A stretch of 64,000 bases of DNA. Origin: Oceanospirillaceae bacterium (lineage in GTDB: Bacteria > Pseudomonadota > Gammaproteobacteria > Pseudomonadales > Balneatricaceae). The notes beneath the pieces were generated by a model. It worked only from the letters and a program-made list of their open reading frames with translations, did no database searches and was not told the DNA's origin. Position numbers and translations under genes: made by a program. The DNA lies in contig JABSRA010000006.1 of assembly GCA_013215445.1 (NCBI GenBank), positions 1-64,000 of the forward strand, read 5' to 3'. This document shows, piece by piece, positions 1-8,343 of the stretch (within the stretch, counting starts at the first letter, position 1; every line of letters starts with the position of its first letter).

Positions 1-283
1 CATGTTGCGAGACTCCCAGCACGACCGTGAATTGAGCATGTAGCAAACCAAACAGGCCACCGACAAAAGCGGCAAACAAAATACCGCCGACTAAATCTCC
101 CCCCTGATAGACCCACATCCATCCGGCCATGGCCCCCGCGGTCATAATGCCCTCAATACCTAAATTTAATACCCCGGCTCGCTCGCAAATCAACTCGCCT
201 AAGGTGGCAAATATTAACGGGCAGGCGATGCGAATGGTGGCCGCCCAAAAACTGGCAGATAAGAAAATATCGAGTATATCCAT
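1..283 (-). CDS. Nucleoside-type ABC transporter permease (second permease), N-terminal part only
   Basis: The 5' part of a membrane permease whose C-terminus lies beyond base 1. The start ATG (281-283) overlaps the stop of the preceding permease gene as ATGA, so the two are translationally coupled. The visible 94 residues begin MDILDIFLSASFWAA and hold the conserved ERAGVLNLGIEGIM stretch typical of the second permease of Bmp/Nup (YufQ-like) importers in the BPD_transp_2 family. By context it forms the inner-membrane channel with its neighbour and imports a nucleoside or purine-like solute. The substrate is inferred from the family, not shown. Confidence 0.85.
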   Translation of the reverse strand, partial: MDILDIFLSASFWAATIRIACPLIFATLGELICERAGVLNLGIEGIMTAGAMAGWMWVYQGGDLVGGILFAAFVGGLFGLLHAQFTVVLGVSQH

Positions 284-1374
284 CAGCTGACTTCCCGGTT
301 AACACTGCTGGTTTTAGAGAGTCTCGGGTTAAAGCGAATCCGGTATTTACAGAGTAACAGCCCGATTAAAATACACAGCACCGAGGTCGCCACCATAATA
401 TCGGCGATAAAGTTGGGCACGCCGATGCTGCGGCCCATAAAATCGGCTCCGACAAAAATACTGGCCAAAAACAGCGCCGATAAAATGACCCCTAAAGGGT
501 GTAGATTGGCCAACATCGCCACCGCTATCCCCGTGTATCCGTAACCCGGTGAAATATCTAAGGTGAGATAACCCTTTAGTCCCGCCACTTCGCTGACACC
601 GGCTAAGCCCGCTAGACCCCCGGAGAGCAACGCAACTTTTAGGATCGTCCAATTGGGCTTGATACCTGCATGGCGGGCCGCCGTGGCATTTAAACCCTGA
701 GCTCTTATTTCAAATCCCCAGAGCGTGAAACGAAAGATAGCCCAGGTAATTACTGCCGCCAGCAGCGCAAATATGAGACCGATATGCAGGCGGCTGCGCT
801 CAATTAACTGGGGGAAAATTCCGTTGTCTATGATAGGGGCAGCTTGTGGCCAGCCCATAGACATTGGGTCTTTTAATGGCCCCTCGAGACAGTAACCGAC
901 GAACAGCAAGATGATAAAGTTGAGTAACAAAGTGGTGACTACTTCATCAACTTTGAGTTGGGTTTTGAGAAAGACTGGCAACATCAAAATGGTGGCCCCA
1001 GCGATCATGCCGACCATGATTAAAAAGGGAATCATCAGCCAAGGTGGTAAATCTATCATGCCGGTGCCCAGCCACGTGATGGCCAGCGCGCCACAGTATA
1101 ATTGGCCCTCACCACCGATGTTCCAAAATTTGGCCTTAAAGGCAATGGCGGCGGCGAGGCCGGTAAAAATAAGTGGCGTGGTTTTGGCCAGTGTCTCAGT
1201 GATGGCAAAAGTAGAGCCAAAGGCACCTTCAAAGATCAGAGCAAACCCTTGCAGTGGCGATTGTCCCGCCCACATAATGAGCAGCGAGGCGAATAACATT
1301 GAGCAGAGTACGGCGATTAGCGGCACCACTAATAAAAACGCTAGGGGGGTGTGTTCTCTGGCTTCAAACTGCAT
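283..1374 (-). CDS. Nucleoside-type ABC transporter permease (first permease)
   Basis: A 363-residue inner-membrane permease of the BPD_transp_2 family, YufP/NupP-like. It has about eight to nine hydrophobic segments, including a first one near residues 14-38 and the conserved region GGLAGLAGVSEVAGLKG around 255-270. It lies downstream of the ATPase gene, overlapping it by 11 bases, and upstream of the second permease, overlapping by an ATGA. Gene order (substrate-binding protein, ATPase, permease, permease) is the standard order of Bmp-family nucleoside importers. Alternative substrates of this family include purines and related bases. Confidence 0.88.
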   Translation of the reverse strand: MQFEAREHTPLAFLLVVPLIAVLCSMLFASLLIMWAGQSPLQGFALIFEGAFGSTFAITETLAKTTPLIFTGLAAAIAFKAKFWNIGGEGQLYCGALAITWLGTGMIDLPPWLMIPFLIMVGMIAGATILMLPVFLKTQLKVDEVVTTLLLNFIILLFVGYCLEGPLKDPMSMGWPQAAPIIDNGIFPQLIERSRLHIGLIFALLAAVITWAIFRFTLWGFEIRAQGLNATAARHAGIKPNWTILKVALLSGGLAGLAGVSEVAGLKGYLTLDISPGYGYTGIAVAMLANLHPLGVILSALFLASIFVGADFMGRSIGVPNFIADIMVATSVLCILIGLLLCKYRIRFNPRLSKTSSVNREVS

Positions 1375-2926
1375 TGATCTGGCTCCCGCTGCTTAGTATT
1401 TGGGGGGTGTCTGTGGTATCTAGCTGTCCGCCACTCATTAAAATACCCAATAACTTCGGGGTGAGTGCCTCTCTGGGGTAGGCCTTACTGAGTTCACCGT
1501 TGTGCATTACTTGCACATAATCACAGAGGCGCAGTAACTCATCTAAATCTTCAGAGATTAACAGCACACCACTGCCGCCGGCTTTTGCATCGATCAGTTG
1601 CTGGTGGACGAAACTGATCGCTCCTTCATCTAAGCCCCTGACCGGTTGATTAGCCAATACCAATTTTGGTTCTAGTTGAAAGTTACGCGCCAGGATCAAC
1701 TTTTGAATATTACCACCAGAGAGTAACTTAGCGGGCATCTGCATATTGGCGCAGCGGATATCAAACTTTTTGATCAGCTGTTCGGCGCGGGTCTTGGCGG
1801 CTGCGCGCTTAATCCAAAATCCCCAAGACCAGCAGGGGTCGGCGCCTAAATCTTCTAGCATGAGGTTTTCCCAGACACTCATATCACCGACAATGCCAGC
1901 ACTGTGTCTATCTTCGGGAATGCGCGCGACCTTTAATTTGCGCAGCTGCTTGATGCTGAGGCTTCGACAATCTCGCTGCAGTATTTCGAAGCTGCCGCTA
2001 TTGATCTTTAAAATGCCGCTAATGACTTCGGCTAATTCGCGCTGTCCGTTACCTGAGACCCCGGCAATACCGATTATTTGCCGCTCGTGGAGGATTAAAT
2101 TAATATTTTTGAGTTGGTACTTGCCCTTACTGTCTTTAAATAGATTGACGTCTTTTAAGTGCAGTACTGGCTCACCGGGGGGGAGTTGATGAGTGATCGG
2201 CTGGAGTACCTTTTTGCCGACGATCAGCTCGGCAAGCTCGCCTCTATCGACACTGGAAGTGGAGATTTTTGCGACTTGTTCGCCCTGACGTAATACTACG
2301 ATACTCTGCGATATAGCGAGAATTTCATCGAGTTTATGTGAGATGATAATCACTGACAAACCACTCTTTTGCATATTGCGCAGCATCTCAAACAGCCCTT
2401 CGACTTCTTGTGGGGTCAGCACAGCGGTGGGTTCATCGAGGATTAAAATTTTGGCATCGCGGTAGAGTGCCTTGAGAATTTCCACCCGCTGTCTCTCGCC
2501 GATGGCCAAATCACTGACATAACTGTCTACTGCAATACTCAAGCCCATGGTTTGGCAAATACGGGTTATTTTAGCCCGCGCCGCTCGGGTATCACTGCGC
2601 AGGGAGAATAGTGACTGAGTGCCCAGCATCACATTTTCTAACACGGTCATATTTTCAGCGAGGGTGAAATGTTGGTGGACCATGCCGATACCGACTTTGA
2701 GCGCGGCGTCGGTAGAGTTGGCGGGTAATATTTTACCCCAGGCTTTGATCTGTCCTGAATCGGCACTGTATTGGCCGAATAGGATGTTCATTAAGGTGGT
2801 TTTACCCGCCCCGTTTTCCCCGAGCAAAGCCAAAATTTCGCCTTGATTTAGCGAAAAACTAATCTCTTTATTGGCTACGACAGACGCAAAAGATTTACTG
2901 ATCTTGTCTATTTCTAAGATAACCAT
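1364..2926 (-). CDS. Nucleoside-type ABC transporter ATP-binding protein (double ATPase)
   Basis: A 520-residue tandem ABC ATPase, the usual length for YufO/NupO and RbsA-type proteins. The first half has an intact Walker A (GENGAGKTT near residue 37), an AIGERQRVEIL signature and ILILDEPTAVL Walker B. The second half has a degenerate Walker A (GVSGNGQREL) but keeps the signature LLSGGNIQKLILAR, and LVLANQPVRGLD replaces the usual Walker B region. That asymmetry is normal for this family. It energises the two permeases downstream. The 3' end overlaps the next gene by 11 bases. Confidence 0.92.
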   Translation of the reverse strand: MVILEIDKISKSFASVVANKEISFSLNQGEILALLGENGAGKTTLMNILFGQYSADSGQIKAWGKILPANSTDAALKVGIGMVHQHFTLAENMTVLENVMLGTQSLFSLRSDTRAARAKITRICQTMGLSIAVDSYVSDLAIGERQRVEILKALYRDAKILILDEPTAVLTPQEVEGLFEMLRNMQKSGLSVIIISHKLDEILAISQSIVVLRQGEQVAKISTSSVDRGELAELIVGKKVLQPITHQLPPGEPVLHLKDVNLFKDSKGKYQLKNINLILHERQIIGIAGVSGNGQRELAEVISGILKINSGSFEILQRDCRSLSIKQLRKLKVARIPEDRHSAGIVGDMSVWENLMLEDLGADPCWSWGFWIKRAAAKTRAEQLIKKFDIRCANMQMPAKLLSGGNIQKLILARNFQLEPKLVLANQPVRGLDEGAISFVHQQLIDAKAGGSGVLLISEDLDELLRLCDYVQVMHNGELSKAYPREALTPKLLGILMSGGQLDTTDTPQILSSGSQINAV

Positions 2927-3000
2927 AGCTGTATTTCTTTATCGGGAGCGGTGGGAAAGATAACCGGCGGATAATCAATTCCGCCACAGATGACTAAGCC

Positions 3001-3031
3001 CAGTGAAGGCGTCTACTACGACACCTCACTG
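3001..3031 (-). other. Intergenic stem-loop after the substrate-binding protein gene
   Basis: An imperfect inverted repeat CAGTGA...TCACTG with further pairing of GG.GT with AC.CC inside lies between the substrate-binding protein gene and the ATPase gene. It has no T-run on the transcribed side, so it looks like an mRNA-stabilising or processing hairpin that lets the binding protein be made in excess, not like a terminator. Confidence 0.45.
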
Positions 3032-3048
3032 ATACTTAATAATAGCCA

Positions 3049-4062
3049 TTAATAGGTAGATTTAGGCTCGGTATCATTAATCTCGACGACAAATGTCCCC
3101 TGGCGAATTTCTTCGGCTAAGGTGGCGACCTGTGCTTTGATCTGCGGATCAATTTTGTCCTCAAATCCGTAGTAAGGTGCCAGTGTCGCGCCGCCCTTGG
3201 TCATCATGGTCCACTCTTTGTAGTCTTGTGCGGTAAACGTGCCCGCCTTGACTTGCGAGATAGCGTGATTGATCGCGCTTTCCATGTGCCACAGTGCAGA
3301 GGTAACTACCACACCAGCGCCATTTTCTTCAACGTTCATATCATTGACGTTGCCAAAGGCTAAAATACCTTTACTGCGAGCGGCATCTACCACCCCCGCG
3401 CGCTCTGCATAGAGCACATCGACACCGGCTTCTACTTGAGCAAAAGCCGCTTCTTTGGCCTTCGGTGGATCAAACCATGAACCGATAAACGTCACTTTGA
3501 AAGCGACATCGGGGTTGACTGCTTTAGCGCCCGCCATAAAGGCGTGGAACAAACGGTTTACCTCACCGATCGGGTAACCGCCAACTAAGCCAATTTTATT
3601 GGTCTTAGTCATGCTGCCGGCGATCATGCCCATCAGGTAGCAGGGCTCGTGGATATAATTGTCGAACACGGAAAAGTTATCGCCGCTGGGCTTGAAGGGG
3701 TCGCCCATTAAAAAAGCCACGTTGGGATAGTCTTTGGCGGTTTTACGCGCCTCGCGGGAGATACCAAAGGCTTCACCAACGATCAATTGCACACCGCTTT
3801 GGGCATACTCTCGCAGCACTCTGACATAATCGGTATTGGCGACTTTTTCGGAGTACTTGTAGTCGATTTCACCGGCAGCAGCGGCAGCTTGTAGTGCCAA
3901 GTGCAGTCGCGCATCCCATTTTTGCTGAATAGGTTGGGTGTAAATACCGGCAACACTGATTTTTTCAGCCATTGCCGCAGAGCTGACGAAGAAGAAACTA
4001 CTCAGTAATGTAATACCGAGAATAGGTCCAGTTATTATTTTTTTTAGTGACGTTAAGAACAT
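3049..4062 (-). CDS. BMP-family ABC transporter substrate-binding protein
   Basis: A 337-residue periplasmic binding protein of the Bmp/Med family (BmpA, NupN, PnrA). Residues 1-32 form a signal peptide with a hydrophobic core (ILGITLLSSFFFVSSAAMA); no lipobox cysteine is seen. Typical family stretches include IVGEAFGISREARKTAKDYP and NKIGLVGGYPIGEVNRL. It is the first gene of the transporter operon and delivers the solute to the permeases. Family members bind purine nucleosides; one branch is used for other purine-derived compounds, so the exact ligand is open. No riboswitch or clear operator was recognised in the 190 bases upstream. Confidence 0.9.
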   Translation of the reverse strand: MFLTSLKKIITGPILGITLLSSFFFVSSAAMAEKISVAGIYTQPIQQKWDARLHLALQAAAAAGEIDYKYSEKVANTDYVRVLREYAQSGVQLIVGEAFGISREARKTAKDYPNVAFLMGDPFKPSGDNFSVFDNYIHEPCYLMGMIAGSMTKTNKIGLVGGYPIGEVNRLFHAFMAGAKAVNPDVAFKVTFIGSWFDPPKAKEAAFAQVEAGVDVLYAERAGVVDAARSKGILAFGNVNDMNVEENGAGVVVTSALWHMESAINHAISQVKAGTFTAQDYKEWTMMTKGGATLAPYYGFEDKIDPQIKAQVATLAEEIRQGTFVVEINDTEPKSTY

Positions 4063-4256
4063 TTTTTTGACCTCTTGGACAAATATTGTTCAGACATCCT
4101 ACCGAAGTAAATTTTTTAAGACAATAACTTTGGTTAGAAAACCAGCAAATATTTTCATCTTCAATGCTCATTGGGGCACAGCATGATGATTGGCGGGCGT
4201 CGAGCGGGCGTTCCGGCGTAGCAGTACTCAATACGGCACACTACGCCTGAAAGAGC

Positions 4257-4742
4257 CTATTCGCGGTACTCCTCGATGCCAGTTCCGCGCAGGCTATAGC
4301 CAACGTCTGCCATGTCGTGAGAGCTGTCTTGTGCCTGTAATTCACCTATCACATACACCACATCCCACAGTTCTTTGATGGCAATGCCCTCGGCAAATTT
4401 GACATAGATGATTTGATTTTCAGGCGGGGGTGGCACGTGATAACAAGCGCCGAAATAGGGAACCAGCAGTAGCTCAGTAATTGTCTGCTCATCACTCTCC
4501 AATGGTATGACGAACCCCGCGATTTTAATCTGCTGGCCATTTAGGTCGGTACGTACTTTACCAAGCTCCGGCAGGGGTTCCAGTTCATCATTCTCACCGA
4601 GCTGTTCTTGTCTTGCCAACCAAGTATCGATAATTTTTTGCTCAGAGGCGGGGACTAAATCTTCCCAGCTTAATTCTACGCTCTGGGCAGAGAGCGGCGA
4701 ATAGGCGAGTGTGCAGAGTAAAAATATAAATAGCTGTCTCAT
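4257..4742 (-). CDS. DUF3299-domain periplasmic protein, last gene of the zrg-like zinc operon
   Basis: A 161-residue protein with a signal peptide (about residues 1-19, FIFLLCTLAYSPLSAQ). The core has the DUF3299 signature: GQQIKIAGFVIPLE followed by ELLLVPYFGACYHVPPPPENQIIYV. Gene order with an FtsX-type permease, an ABC ATPase and a ZrgA homologue upstream on the same strand matches zinc-responsive zrg clusters described in Vibrio. Its molecular role is unknown. The cysteine and histidine in YFGACYHVPPPP could bind metal; that is an inference. Confidence 0.85.
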   Translation of the reverse strand: MRQLFIFLLCTLAYSPLSAQSVELSWEDLVPASEQKIIDTWLARQEQLGENDELEPLPELGKVRTDLNGQQIKIAGFVIPLESDEQTITELLLVPYFGACYHVPPPPENQIIYVKFAEGIAIKELWDVVYVIGELQAQDSSHDMADVGYSLRGTGIEEYRE

Positions 4743-4750
4743 AATAACCT

Positions 4751-5995
4751 CTAAACCTTGATGGTCATGCCATCGGCAAGAGAATTGCGATAGGCATTAA
4801 ATGCGGGGATGAAACCAATCAGCATACCGGATATTTGTACCAGTGCGATTAACCGCCACTCAGTGCTAGTGAGCATACTCAAAGAGAGATTGAGACCAAA
4901 TTCACGACTGACAAGTGGTGAAAATAGCCCTAAGAGCGCAAATAATAGCGCGATGCCAGTTGCAATGCCCAAGGTGGTTAGCAAGCTTGCTTCACTGATC
5001 AACAACATGAAAATTTGCAGTGGCCGGGCGCCCATTCCCCGTAGAATTGCCATCTCACGGCGCCTCTCTTGTAAACTACTCAACAGGTTGCTGAGCATGG
5101 CGAGCATGGCGGCAATCACCACAAAAATAGCCACGCCTTGCAGTGCCTGCTCGGCAACTGACATTATCCCCCACAACTCGTGCAGGGCGATTCCCGGCAT
5201 GATTGCGCTCAATGGTTCCCGACGATAGGTATTGATTTTTCTCTGTAGTGCAAAGCTTTTCACCTTGGAATGCAGCCCCAATAGAAAGGCCGTAATCTGC
5301 TGTGGCTGATAGGCTGCTCGGTTTACATTATTCTGGTCGCCCCCTGCTGTCATGATGCCGCCCGCATGAATCGCCTCAATGGCAGCGAGCGAGACGTGGA
5401 CGCTTTTATCAACAGGGGTGCCGGTTGGCGCCAAAATACCGGTGACTATAAAAGGTGAGTTTTTGTGGCGATTAAATTTTTTATCGCTAATGCCGTGCGC
5501 GATAATTATTTCACTGCCTAATTTATAATCCAAACGTTTCGCTACCTCAGAGCCCAACACGGTATCAAACATATTTGAAAAAGCATGGCCCTGGCTAAAG
5601 GTGAGTGGTTGCTTTTTTCCGTATTGATAAAATTTAAAATAGTCTTGGTTGGTACCTATTACTCGAGAGCCACGATGAGAATCACCTAGGGAGATAGGGA
5701 TAGACCATTTAACCGCGGGTTCACTGATGATTTTTTGATAGCTCTGCCAATCAATATTATTGGTGGAGTTGCCGATGCGAAAGACCGAGTAAAGCAGTAA
5801 ATTTACTTGCCCTGATCGCGCCCCCACAATTAAATCTGTGTTGGAGATAGTGTTGGCAAAACTCTGTTTGGCCTGTAGCCGAATACGCTCTACTGCCAGT
5901 AGTAATAGCACCGAGATCGCGACCGTAAAGACGGTTAAGATAGCGGTGGTACGACGGTTCTTTAAACTTTTATAGGAGAGATTATAGATACTCAT
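4751..5995 (-). CDS. FtsX/MacB-type ABC transporter permease (zrg-like cluster)
   Basis: A 414-residue permease with the MacB-like layout: one N-terminal membrane segment (about residues 17-36), a long periplasmic MacB_PCD-type domain (about 40-275), then three membrane segments near 285-310, 335-365 and 385-405. The FtsX core motif SLQERRREMAILRGMGA is near residues 309-325. It sits directly after the ATPase gene (14-base overlap) and 8 bases before the DUF3299 gene. Family members of this type are often mechanotransmission machines and not classical importers, so how it aids zinc uptake is unclear. Confidence 0.87.
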   Translation of the reverse strand: MSIYNLSYKSLKNRRTTAILTVFTVAISVLLLLAVERIRLQAKQSFANTISNTDLIVGARSGQVNLLLYSVFRIGNSTNNIDWQSYQKIISEPAVKWSIPISLGDSHRGSRVIGTNQDYFKFYQYGKKQPLTFSQGHAFSNMFDTVLGSEVAKRLDYKLGSEIIIAHGISDKKFNRHKNSPFIVTGILAPTGTPVDKSVHVSLAAIEAIHAGGIMTAGGDQNNVNRAAYQPQQITAFLLGLHSKVKSFALQRKINTYRREPLSAIMPGIALHELWGIMSVAEQALQGVAIFVVIAAMLAMLSNLLSSLQERRREMAILRGMGARPLQIFMLLISEASLLTTLGIATGIALLFALLGLFSPLVSREFGLNLSLSMLTSTEWRLIALVQISGMLIGFIPAFNAYRNSLADGMTIKV

Positions 5996-6683
5996 TGGCA
6001 GGTTCCTCGCAGTTATTTATCGCGGATAAGGCTAGATGCCGATCAAACAGCGGTTGCAGTTGTTGATCGTGGCTGACAAAGAGCAAACTCGCCCCCGTTA
6101 GCGCACATTGATTCATCAGCAGTTCGATGAATGCCTGACGATTATGGGTATCTAAAGCGGAGGTAGGTTCATCTGCAATCACCAATTCTGGGTTGCCGAT
6201 CAGCGCTCTGGCGGCGGCCACGCGCTGTTGTTGGCCGATACTCAGTTGAGTGACTGGCCGGTTGATACAAGTATCAGGTAACTTCAGACTACTCAACAGT
6301 TGCCTCGCATGTTCAGTAGCGTGGTTGGACAGCTGAGCGCGACGTTTTTGGGAGAAAAGACAGGGCAGTAATACATTTTCAATCACAGATAAGTAGGGAA
6401 TGAGATTAAATTGTTGAAAAATATAGCCGATATGATCTGCCCGAAACTGATCTCTTTGGCCGTCACTCAATGCGGTGAATTTGGCTTGCAGAATGTTAAT
6501 GCTGCCGCTGGAGGGGGTTAAAATTCCTGAGAGTAGGCCTAGCAGGGTGGATTTTCCACTGCCGCTAGCGCCGCTGATAAATAATTTTTCGCCGCGCTTG
6601 AGCGAAAAGCGTTCAATGTCTATGACAGTGGCGGCGCTGTGTGGCCAGCAAAAAGTCACATCTTGTAATTCAATAATGTTCAT
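5982..6683 (-). CDS. ABC transporter ATP-binding protein (zrg-like cluster)
   Basis: The start is put at the ATG 6681-6683 (MNIIELQDVTF), because the longer open frame to 6752 would run into the upstream zrgA gene and has no homology to the family. This gives about 233 residues, normal for LolD/MacB-type ATPases. Visible motifs are Walker A GASGSGKST, signature LSIGQQQRVAAARAL (isoleucine in place of the usual glycine) and Walker B LVIADEPTSALD. It pairs with the FtsX-type permease that overlaps its 3' end. It lies 43 bases after zrgA, so it is co-transcribed with it. Confidence 0.9.
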   Translation of the reverse strand: MNIIELQDVTFCWPHSAATVIDIERFSLKRGEKLFISGASGSGKSTLLGLLSGILTPSSGSINILQAKFTALSDGQRDQFRADHIGYIFQQFNLIPYLSVIENVLLPCLFSQKRRAQLSNHATEHARQLLSSLKLPDTCINRPVTQLSIGQQQRVAAARALIGNPELVIADEPTSALDTHNRQAFIELLMNQCALTGASLLFVSHDQQLQPLFDRHLALSAINNCEEPANEYL

Positions 6684-6726
6684 AATACTTGCAGGGGAGC
6701 GGTGAGGCTCCCCTCTCCTGATGGAC

Positions 6727-7434
6727 TTAAAAATGAATGTCTGGATTGTCACTGTCTAGTATTTGCACGCTTTGTTGGGTCTGAGTTAACAGTTGCACGC
6801 TAATCAACTCTGTGTTGGGAAAGTGGCTGAACCAATGCGTACTGATAGTGTTGAGTTGGGCTAGTTGCTTGCATTGAAATTGGTACTGGGCGGTAAAACT
6901 TCCATGGCCCGCTTGGTTTTCATGCGCATCGTCGTGGCCATTTTCATGCGCGTCGTCATGCTCTTCATCGTGGTCCTTTTCATTGTCATCATCGTGGCTC
7001 TTTTCAGGCTCGTCGTGATGCTCCTCTTCATGCTTTTCATCGTGACCCTTTTCATCGTGGTCGTTATCATGATGATTAGTGTCGACTGCTGAATGGTGGC
7101 TGACAGTTGCACTTTGCAGCTTACATTCTGCCTCCCCTGGGAAAGAGAACAGTTTTTGTGGCCGCTCGAGTAGGTGGATGGCGGCACTCAGAAGTTGGCG
7201 CTGCTCATCAGTGGCAGGTAAGTTTTCAAAGCCGACCACATCGGCACCCGGCGCGTCTAACTCGATGAATAACATTTGTCCTTCCAGTGCTATATTTAGG
7301 ACTACCCGCCCGTGTTGATGAGCATCGTGTTGAATGACGGCTTGCTCTGTGGCTGCATTGACGCTGCAAATTGTCACAATCAAGATAACTGCCGTATAAA
7401 CGGCGGCAAATTTTAGTTTTAACGGATTAGGCAT
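6727..7434 (-). CDS. zrgA: ZrgA-like zinc uptake protein (DUF2796)
   Basis: A 235-residue secreted protein with a signal peptide (about residues 1-27). The N-terminal domain has the family pattern HDAHQHGRVVLNIALEGQMLFIELDAPGADVVGFE, then a long stretch from about residue 115 to 175 made almost only of His, Asp and Glu (many HDE, HDD and HEN triplets), then a C-terminal domain with QYQFQCKQL. The acidic-histidine loop is a clear metal-binding feature. Homologues are zinc-regulated and assist zinc acquisition. The repeated codons create long false reading frames on both strands, which are not listed. A Zur box lies upstream of the short gene that precedes it. Confidence 0.9.
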   Translation of the reverse strand: MPNPLKLKFAAVYTAVILIVTICSVNAATEQAVIQHDAHQHGRVVLNIALEGQMLFIELDAPGADVVGFENLPATDEQRQLLSAAIHLLERPQKLFSFPGEAECKLQSATVSHHSAVDTNHHDNDHDEKGHDEKHEEEHHDEPEKSHDDDNEKDHDEEHDDAHENGHDDAHENQAGHGSFTAQYQFQCKQLAQLNTISTHWFSHFPNTELISVQLLTQTQQSVQILDSDNPDIHF

Positions 7435-7552
7435 ACTTTCCCCTTAACGATTTTTGGCAAACCTTTGTCTCTCGCTCGATAATCGGGCGTTAGTAACAGG
7501 CGCAGCTATGCATGCACCTTGCAAAGGCCTTTATAGAATTAAAAAATATAAT

Positions 7553-7846
7553 TTATATGGAAGAAGTAGAGGCTGGGGGGCCACGGACGCGAGCGGCTAA
7601 TGGTTGGTACTGGGTGAGTAGGATCGGTAATTCAGCAGATTTAATGATACCTGCGAAAATAACCTCTAATGCATGTACCTCACTGGGTAGGACATGCGTA
7701 CAAGTTTGGAATAAGCTGCAGTGATGTTGTTCATGATGGCTATCGTCAACGTCTAGACTATGAGTGATGCTTCCCTGAATTGATAGCAAGAAGAACAGCA
7801 CCATGAGGTAGCAGGTCATCTTGGCAGGAAATTTGCTGAAGGGCAT
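7553..7846 (-). CDS. Small histidine-containing membrane/periplasmic protein, first gene of the zinc operon
   Basis: A 97-residue product if translation begins at the ATG 7844-7846 (MPFSKFPAKMTCYLMVLFFLLSIQG). An in-frame GTG at 7897 would put the start inside the Zur box and is less likely. One hydrophobic N-terminal segment is followed by DDSHHEQHHCSLFQTC, rich in His and Cys, and the C-terminus carries RGPP. Small proteins with these traits often accompany zinc or copper handling genes (DUF2607/DUF2946-like), but I do not recognise the exact family. It is 118 bases upstream of zrgA and is the first gene after the Zur box. Confidence 0.6.
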   Translation of the reverse strand: MPFSKFPAKMTCYLMVLFFLLSIQGSITHSLDVDDSHHEQHHCSLFQTCTHVLPSEVHALEVIFAGIIKSAELPILLTQYQPLAARVRGPPASTSSI

Positions 7847-7881
7847 CACAGAGTCTCTAAATAACGGGTCGAGGTAGTTAA

Positions 7882-7896
7882 TGTTATAATATAACA
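7882..7896 (-). promoter_or_regulatory. Zur-type zinc operator
   Basis: The 15-base palindrome TGTTATAATATAACA matches the core of the gammaproteobacterial Zur consensus (GAAATGTTATANTATAACATTTC), with a matching AA on the left flank. It lies 36 bases upstream of the first start codon of the zinc operon on the minus strand. A possible -10 (TATATT on the minus strand) lies within it, and a -35-like CTGTCA lies 16 bases before. Binding of zinc-loaded Zur would therefore block transcription. Zur itself is not in the window. Confidence 0.85.
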
Positions 7897-8088
7897 CTTA
7901 TTAGCTGATTGACAGAGCATTGCTCAATCTTATGCCAATTAGCAGCTTGGATGCTGTGATCAATTAGAGCCAAGATCGATTGCCTAGCCAGTTAAGTGGT
8001 CGGTGAAAGTAAGCGGGGAATAGCGGTGCAGGGGCGTGCCGAAAAATTCAGTTAATACTCATTTTTTCCACGCCCTGCGCTGATAACG

Positions 8089-8343
8089 CTACTTGCCAGA
8101 TAAGGTGACGTTTAACTCTAAGATGTTTAGACCGCTGTCGTTGTCGATTTCTAAGGTGATATCTTGCTCTGAAATTTTGACGTACTTGGAAACCACTTCT
8201 AGGATATCTCGTTTTAATTGTGGCAGGTAATCTGGGGCGTTTCTGCCTCTGCGCTCGTGCGCGACGATAATTTGCAGGCGCTCTTTTGCCAGTGAGGCGG
8301 TCTTTTTCTTCGGGGCTCTAAAATAATCAAAAATAGCCATCAT
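8089..8343 (-). CDS. minE: Cell division topological specificity factor MinE
   Basis: 84 residues, the usual length. It begins MMAIFDYF; either ATG could be used. The N-terminal amphipathic stretch is followed by the MinD-contact region KERLQIIVAHERRGRNAPDYLPQLKRDIL and the topological specificity domain to the end. MinE drives MinD off the membrane and restricts MinC action to the poles. Its start codon overlaps the minD stop (TAATG), so it is coupled to minD. It is the last gene of minCDE. Confidence 0.97.
   Translation of the reverse strand: MMAIFDYFRAPKKKTASLAKERLQIIVAHERRGRNAPDYLPQLKRDILEVVSKYVKISEQDITLEIDNDSGLNILELNVTLSGK

Noticed and set aside
5982-6752. Longer start for the ABC ATPase gene at 6752
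   Set aside because: The extra 23 residues overlap zrgA and are unlike any ATPase N-terminus; ATG 6683 is a normal start.
6861-7187. Long open frames on both strands over the zrgA gene
   Set aside because: They arise from the repetitive His/Asp/Glu codons of zrgA; the proteins are low-complexity Met/Thr- or Val/Phe-rich and match no family.
8032-8078. Possible terminator after minE
   Set aside because: GCAGGGGCGTG and CACGCCCTGC can pair, but the loop is about 30 bases and no T-run follows on the minus strand.
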